A stretch of 26,098 bases of DNA from JAPXSY01 sp034003585 (lineage in GTDB: Bacteria > Verrucomicrobiota > Kiritimatiellia > RFP12 > UBA1067). Made by a program: the position numbers and the translations under genes. Below are positions 21,944 to 26,098 of the stretch, piece by piece (the stretch's first letter is position 1; each line of letters starts with the position of its first letter). The notes under the pieces are model-generated. The model was not told the origin of the DNA. It saw nothing but the letters and a program-made list of their open reading frames with translations, and ran no database searches. The stretch lies in NCBI GenBank assembly GCA_034003585.1, contig JAVEYH010000040.1, positions 1 through 26,098 on the forward strand. The letters run 5' to 3'.

Positions 21944-23863
21944 TCACAGCCGGTCGATCCAGATGCCGCCGTTGGAATCGGTGCCCCCCTCGGTGCGGAC
22001 CTCGGCTTTCAGCGCAAGCCGCGCGCCGGGAGGCGTGGCGGGGACCTCCAGCAGATACTGGTGGTTATGGTGCTCCGCGCCCGCCCAGCCCCGCTGCACG
22101 CACGCGGCGATCTCTTTGCCGTCCGCCAGCAGACGCACCTTGCGGATCGCCATTCCCGCGGCCCCGCCGCGATACCAGAACGAGACCCGGTAGACTCCGG
22201 CCGTCGGCATCAGGCCCGCCGGCACCTCCCAGCCCCGCTCCGCCCACGCCTCCGTGTTCTCGCCGGTCTTCCAGCGGAAAACCGGATCGCCGGTGCGGGC
22301 GAACAGCGGGAAGGTCGAACAGGTGACGCCCATCAGGCTGAGCCGCTCAAGCTGCGGCGCGAGCCCGTTACGGAAACGCGGGTACGCGCGCCCCGCCTCC
22401 GGCGACCAGGCGACTTCGGCCAGGGCCAGCAGCCGCGGGAAGAGTTGGGCGTCGACCCGCTCCGGCGTGCGGGCCAAGTGCGACCAGAAGTTCGCCTGCA
22501 CCCCGAGGATGTGCCGCGCCTCCGCCGCCGTAAGTTCCTCCGGCACCGGCTCATAGGCATAGACCCGTTCCGTGTCGATGCTGGTGTAGGCGTAATCGAA
22601 ATAACAGTGGCTGTGCGGCGACATCACCACATCATGCCCGGCCCGCGCCGCAGCCACGCCGCCCTTGATTCCGCGCCAGCTCATCACCGTCGCGTTGGGC
22701 GCAAGGCCGCCTTCCAGAATCTCGTCCCACCCGATCAGCCGCTTGCCGTGTCCCCGCACGATCTTCTCCGCCCGCCGGATGAAATAACTCTGGAGCTCCT
22801 TTTCGTCTTTCAGCCCCTCCGCCTTGATTCTGGCCTGGCATTCCGGGCACGCTTTCCATGCGTCCTTCAACACCTCGTCACCGCCGACATGAATGAATTC
22901 CGAAGGAAACAGTTCCGCCACCTCGGCCAGCACATCGGCAAAAAACGCGAAGACCACCTCCTTGCCCGCGCAGAAGCTGTCGGCGCTCAGTGTCGGCCCT
23001 TTGCCGAACGGGTAAATCTCCTGTTGCCGTTCCCGGCAGGAAAGGTGCGGATAACAGGCGAGCGCCGCCATGCTGTGTCCCGGCATCTCGATCTCCGGAA
23101 CGATTGTGATCTGCCGCGCCCGCGCGTAGGCGATCAGCGCCCGCATCTCTTCCCGCGTGTAAAAACCCTGATTCTCCTCCGGTTCCCCGTACTTCGCGGC
23201 GAAACGCGCCCCCTTGCGGGTGAGTTCCGGATATTTCCGGATCTCGATCCGCCAGCCCTGGTCATCCGTGAGATGCAGGTGGAGAACGTTCAGCTTGTAA
23301 ACCGCCATCCGGTCCATCGTTTTGCGGAGATATTCCGGCGATTGAAACGTGCGGGAACAGTCCAGCATCAGCCCGCGCCACGAGAAACGCGGCGCGTCGC
23401 GGACCGTTACGGCGGGCGCGCGCCACCGGACCCCTTCCTGCCGGGCTGCGGCAAACGCCGGAACAGGCAGGAGCTGCCGCAGCGTCTGGAATCCGTAAAA
23501 GGCGCCCGCCTCATCCGAGGCCGAGATCACGGCCCCCGAAGCGGTCACCGTCAGCGTGTAACCCTCCGCAGGCAACGGCGCGCCGGACGCGCGGAATACA
23601 ATTCCGCCGGGCGCCTCTTCGCGCACGACCGGCCATGGGTATCCCGTCGGCGGCCGCAACGCCTGTGCGGCATACTCGGCAACCTTCCGGAAGCGGGGCT
23701 CTTGCACCGTAATCGCGGAGCGTCCGGAAAACCCGCACTCCCCGTCACCGGCCCTTCTCTCCACCGGCGCCGGCACAATCATCGGCATGGCCGCCTTCAT
23801 CAGCATCGGCCACAGGCCGCCAAGCAAAACCACCCGGCGCAAGCATTGCCCTTTTGTGTTCAT
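21944..23863 (-). CDS. Secreted GH20 beta-N-acetylhexosaminidase
   Basis: A 639-residue GH20 enzyme that removes terminal beta-linked GlcNAc or GalNAc from glycans by substrate-assisted catalysis. An N-terminal signal (residues 1-25) and a small alpha/beta domain (27-145) lead into the barrel, which starts at FSWRGLMLDCSR (160-171). Diagnostic elements are HLHLTDDQGWR (195-205), PEIEMPGHS (256-264), HVGGDE with the catalytic pair Asp329-Glu330, LIGWDEI (376-382), MSWRG (394-398) and VQANFWSHL (455-463). A C-terminal beta-sandwich of about 120 residues is extra and may bind carbohydrate. The ATG at 23863 overlaps the URO-D-family stop as ATGA, with GGGG upstream. Mucin, chitin fragments or glycoproteins are plausible substrates. 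Confidence 0.95.
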   Translation of the reverse strand: MNTKGQCLRRVVLLGGLWPMLMKAAMPMIVPAPVERRAGDGECGFSGRSAITVQEPRFRKVAEYAAQALRPPTGYPWPVVREEAPGGIVFRASGAPLPAEGYTLTVTASGAVISASDEAGAFYGFQTLRQLLPVPAFAAARQEGVRWRAPAVTVRDAPRFSWRGLMLDCSRTFQSPEYLRKTMDRMAVYKLNVLHLHLTDDQGWRIEIRKYPELTRKGARFAAKYGEPEENQGFYTREEMRALIAYARARQITIVPEIEMPGHSMAALACYPHLSCRERQQEIYPFGKGPTLSADSFCAGKEVVFAFFADVLAEVAELFPSEFIHVGGDEVLKDAWKACPECQARIKAEGLKDEKELQSYFIRRAEKIVRGHGKRLIGWDEILEGGLAPNATVMSWRGIKGGVAAARAGHDVVMSPHSHCYFDYAYTSIDTERVYAYEPVPEELTAAEARHILGVQANFWSHLARTPERVDAQLFPRLLALAEVAWSPEAGRAYPRFRNGLAPQLERLSLMGVTCSTFPLFARTGDPVFRWKTGENTEAWAERGWEVPAGLMPTAGVYRVSFWYRGGAAGMAIRKVRLLADGKEIAACVQRGWAGAEHHNHQYLLEVPATPPGARLALKAEVRTEGGTDSNGGIWIDRL

Positions 23864-24912
23864 GAATAATACCCCATGTATCGTTCCATCGCGTCCATGA
23901 CCGCTTTTACGTTTCGGAGCGGCACCCCCGGGTACAAGCCGTAAATCATCATCAGCCCGCCTTGCGGGGAGCCGATCTTCTCGACCTCCTCGCGGATCAG
24001 CGCGTCGATCGCGTCAGGCGTGCCGAACGGCGTGACGCGCTGCCGGTCAAGATCGAGATGCACACAGACCCGCCCTGCGAACGTCTGCGCGATCCAATCG
24101 ATTCCGTTGACCAGATCCTGCAGGTTGATCACCTGCACGCCGGAATCGACCAGATCCCCGGCGAGCGTGCGGATGTCACCGTCGGAGTGCATCTCAACGA
24201 TGCAGCCCCCGTTCTGGGCCAACCGCATGAGTCGTTGGTAAGAGGGCTTGATGTGCGTCCGGAACGGGTCGGGCGCGAGCATCGGCCCGACCTGCATGCC
24301 GAGATCTTCCGGATAGCTGAAAAGATCCGGCTTCATTTCCATCCACCGCATGACGTACCGGCAGTTGAATGCTTCAACCTTTTCAATCAGACGCGGCAGC
24401 CTCGGATCACGGTCCGCCATATCGTAAACCAGGTTCTCGTACCCGCGGAGATCCTGCAGGCGCAGGAAGGTGTGTCCGTGCGGCAGGCTGCCCCACACGA
24501 TTCCACCGTCTGCCCGCGTTTGCCTGACCCGCGCCGCGACCGCCTCCCAGTCGACGGGAAACGTGCCGTCCGTGACAGCGGGATCGGGCGCTTCGTAACC
24601 ATCAAACGCCTCCCAGTTCTCCAGCGGGTGACGATGCACCGCACCCGTGATCCCGTCCTCGGTTGTCTCCCACACGCAGCCCCACGGATCGGTGTACGGC
24701 TGGTCCGCCCGCGCATTCAAGTCGTATGCCGGCGTCACGACGCCGGACGGACGGCGGTAACCGGGAAAGAGCAACGGGTGCTCTTCGATGAGGTCCTTGA
24801 GCGCCTCCTGCTCATACGTGTGCCAGCAGGCCGCATTGACATGAAACCGCATGGGAATGCGCTCCGGCTTTTCAAACCGGATGGTCCTAAGAATGTTCTC
24901 GCGTTCGGTCAC
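23860..24912 (-). CDS. Uroporphyrinogen decarboxylase (URO-D) family protein
   Basis: A 350-residue cytoplasmic protein. The chosen start is GTG at 24912, because GAGGGAG lies 6 nt upstream, it begins 10 nt after the previous stop, and the protein then opens in the family's usual way (TERENILRTIRFEKPERIPMRF). Further family features are YDMADRDPRLPRLIEKVEAF (163-182), EDLGMQVGPMLAPDPFR (202-218) and MHSDGDIRTLAGDLVDSGVQ (241-260). HSDGDI replaces the HSCGN-type zinc motif of many corrinoid methyltransferases in this superfamily, although His242 is kept. It is unlikely to make haem: true HemE has different N-terminal residues. URO-D-like proteins are often found in PVC and Firmicute sugar or methyl-group loci with unknown roles. 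Its ATGA overlap with GH20 suggests a linked function. Confidence 0.85.
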   Translation of the reverse strand: MTERENILRTIRFEKPERIPMRFHVNAACWHTYEQEALKDLIEEHPLLFPGYRRPSGVVTPAYDLNARADQPYTDPWGCVWETTEDGITGAVHRHPLENWEAFDGYEAPDPAVTDGTFPVDWEAVAARVRQTRADGGIVWGSLPHGHTFLRLQDLRGYENLVYDMADRDPRLPRLIEKVEAFNCRYVMRWMEMKPDLFSYPEDLGMQVGPMLAPDPFRTHIKPSYQRLMRLAQNGGCIVEMHSDGDIRTLAGDLVDSGVQVINLQDLVNGIDWIAQTFAGRVCVHLDLDRQRVTPFGTPDAIDALIREEVEKIGSPQGGLMMIYGLYPGVPLRNVKAVMDAMERYMGYYS

Positions 24913-24922
24913 ACCGACTCCC

Positions 24923-26098
24923 TCACCGGATTGCGAAGCCGTAAAGCCGCACCTCTCCACCGGGCTGGGCCGCCACCCGCATGAACAGCCTCTCCCCGGC
25001 TGCCGCGCCTCCGGGACTGACCCGCGCAAATCCGCCCGGCAGGACGGACGCCTCCGCATTCTCCCACCCCTTTCCGTCTTGCGAAAAGGCCACGGCGGCA
25101 TGGTTGCCCGCGAACAGCGTGATGTGCCGGACCGGACCGTCCGCCGCGCCCGGCGTAAGGCTGTAGGTCACCGATCCTTCCCGGAAGAGCCGCAGATTGG
25201 AGAGCCGGTCCTCGACCCTCACGCTTTCGGTCCGCAACGCCTTGTCCCCGTCCCCCACCATGACGACGCGCGACGCGTCTGCGCAAAGCGCCTCCTCGAC
25301 CGTCCGGCACGGAGGCAGATCGCCCAGCTTCCGGCTGTCCGTGAAACCCAGCGGCTCGCCCTCCTTCGTGAGCCATCGCAGGGCGGTCCCGACGATCCGT
25401 CCGCCCGAGGCGAACACGATCCGGTAAACCCCCTTGTCCGGCTTCCAGTCGCCGACCGGAGTCGAGGTCTGAAGCACCCGCACCGTCTTGCCGCCCAGTG
25501 CAAAGGAATCGGCCGCGTTCCTATGGTTGTGGCCCGCGATGTTCCAGATCTCGCCCGCAAACTTCGCCAGAACGGGCGCGAGCTGCTTGCGGATCAAATG
25601 GCAGTCGGCGTCCTGCAGCGGCTCGTGCGTGAAGAGCACGAGGCTCCGGGCCCGCGAGGCCGCGACCCGCTTCTCAAGCCAAGCCCGCTGTTCCCCATCC
25701 AGGACAATCCCCGCATGGTTGCCGTTCGCGGGCTGCCACAGGTTATACCCGTAAAGACCGATGAAACAGACGCTCCGGTGCTCAAACGACCAATAGGCGG
25801 GCCGCTCAGTCCAAACCTTATGGAAAGCCTCGGGCGAGCAGCCGTTGTTGCCCATGATGATGTGGCAGGGCATGTCGAGCCGCGACAGGATCCGTTCCTG
25901 CACAAGCCGGAAGCCCTCTTCCGCACGCGGCCAGCTCGAGGGCGAGCGGAAGGTGTCCGAAACCAGGTCGCCGGTGATGGCGACGAACGCGGGCTTGGGC
26001 ATCAGGCCGCGGATGTCGTCCGCGAAATTCCGCCCCTTGTACTTGTCCTCCATTTTCAGGGGGCCCCGGTCGTTCGCGTGAAGATCCGTGGCCTGGAC
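24923..26098 (-). CDS. Calcineurin-like metallophosphoesterase, 5' end beyond the window
   Basis: The frame stays open to the right edge, giving 391 visible residues. The first Met inside (26053) is not the true start, because the essential DLH motif (visible residues 5-7) lies before it. Other motifs are GDLVSD with Asp44, GNNG with Asn84, FTHEPL with His158, and GHNHRN with His190 and His192. Together these form the two-metal site of calcineurin-type phosphoesterases. The usual GNH(D/E) is GNN here, so the active-site His is replaced by Asn85. The last 100 residues are a beta-sandwich rich in aromatic and Asp/Asn residues that may bind sugar. It is first in a tight run with the URO-D-family and GH20 genes. 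Substrates could be nucleotides, phosphodiesters or phosphosugars. Confidence 0.85.
   Translation of the reverse strand, partial: VQATDLHANDRGPLKMEDKYKGRNFADDIRGLMPKPAFVAITGDLVSDTFRSPSSWPRAEEGFRLVQERILSRLDMPCHIIMGNNGCSPEAFHKVWTERPAYWSFEHRSVCFIGLYGYNLWQPANGNHAGIVLDGEQRAWLEKRVAASRARSLVLFTHEPLQDADCHLIRKQLAPVLAKFAGEIWNIAGHNHRNAADSFALGGKTVRVLQTSTPVGDWKPDKGVYRIVFASGGRIVGTALRWLTKEGEPLGFTDSRKLGDLPPCRTVEEALCADASRVVMVGDGDKALRTESVRVEDRLSNLRLFREGSVTYSLTPGAADGPVRHITLFAGNHAAVAFSQDGKGWENAEASVLPGGFARVSPGGAAAGERLFMRVAAQPGGEVRLYGFAIR

Noticed and set aside
21791..23869. A 692-codon plus-strand frame opposite GH20
   Set aside because: The minus strand contains the full GH20 motif set, and the plus frame shows no motif.
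1..26098. tRNA, rRNA, CRISPR array, riboswitch or a full insertion sequence
   Set aside because: No cloverleaf, conserved rRNA stretch, regularly spaced repeat array, known aptamer core or transposase gene was recognised in either strand.

Overview
The window looks like accessory sugar-scavenging DNA from a high-GC bacterium of the PVC group, most likely Kiritimatiellota or Lentisphaerota. The grounds are the mix of families: a secreted beta-strand-repeat protein, a DUF4838 protein, a HzsA-like propeller with CXXCH motifs, a Tat-exported sugar isomerase-like TIM barrel, a URO-D-family protein next to glycosidases, and a binding-protein/permease fusion. The phylum is an inference, because no rRNA or other marker gene is present. 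Fourteen protein genes are supported. Thirteen are on the minus strand and one (3765-4619) is on the plus strand. Two run off the window edges.

Layout from left to right. (1) 1-3224, minus: a GH31 glycosidase followed 19 nt later by a secreted beta-repeat protein cut by the left edge. (2) 3225-3764: a divergent intergenic region with two candidate promoters and a dispersed hairpin element. (3) 3765-4619, plus: a Tat-signal xylose-isomerase-like TIM barrel, then a terminator hairpin. (4) 4726-18455, minus: one tight run read from right to left. It holds an IclR regulator, a beta-propeller/esterase fusion, a TIM-barrel glycosidase-like protein, a DUF4838 protein, a beta-helix protein, an esterase/HzsA-like dihaem fusion, and an SMP-30-like propeller. 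Two junctions are ATGA overlaps and most of the others are 14-37 nt. A 16-bp palindrome in front of the IclR gene is the natural operator candidate. (5) 18772-21414, minus: an extracellular solute-binding protein fused to a MalF-type permease. (6) 21415-21943: a repeat-rich intergenic region. (7) 21944-26098, minus: a calcineurin-like phosphoesterase (cut by the right edge), a URO-D-family protein and a GH20 hexosaminidase, tightly packed.

Almost every product carries an export signal. The likely overall role is breakdown of host or dietary glycoconjugates outside the cytoplasm (GH31, GH20, DUF4838, esterases), uptake through the ABC transporter, and control by the IclR protein. The substrate cannot be read from the sequence.

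The least expected features are these. A homologous esterase domain is used twice in one operon, once before a HzsA-like dihaem module and once after a propeller. A 54-nt twin-hairpin repeat is present three times, and one copy is translated in frame as exactly 18 residues of the esterase/cytochrome fusion. A second dispersed element lies upstream of two unrelated genes and shows a junction that looks like a microhomology deletion.
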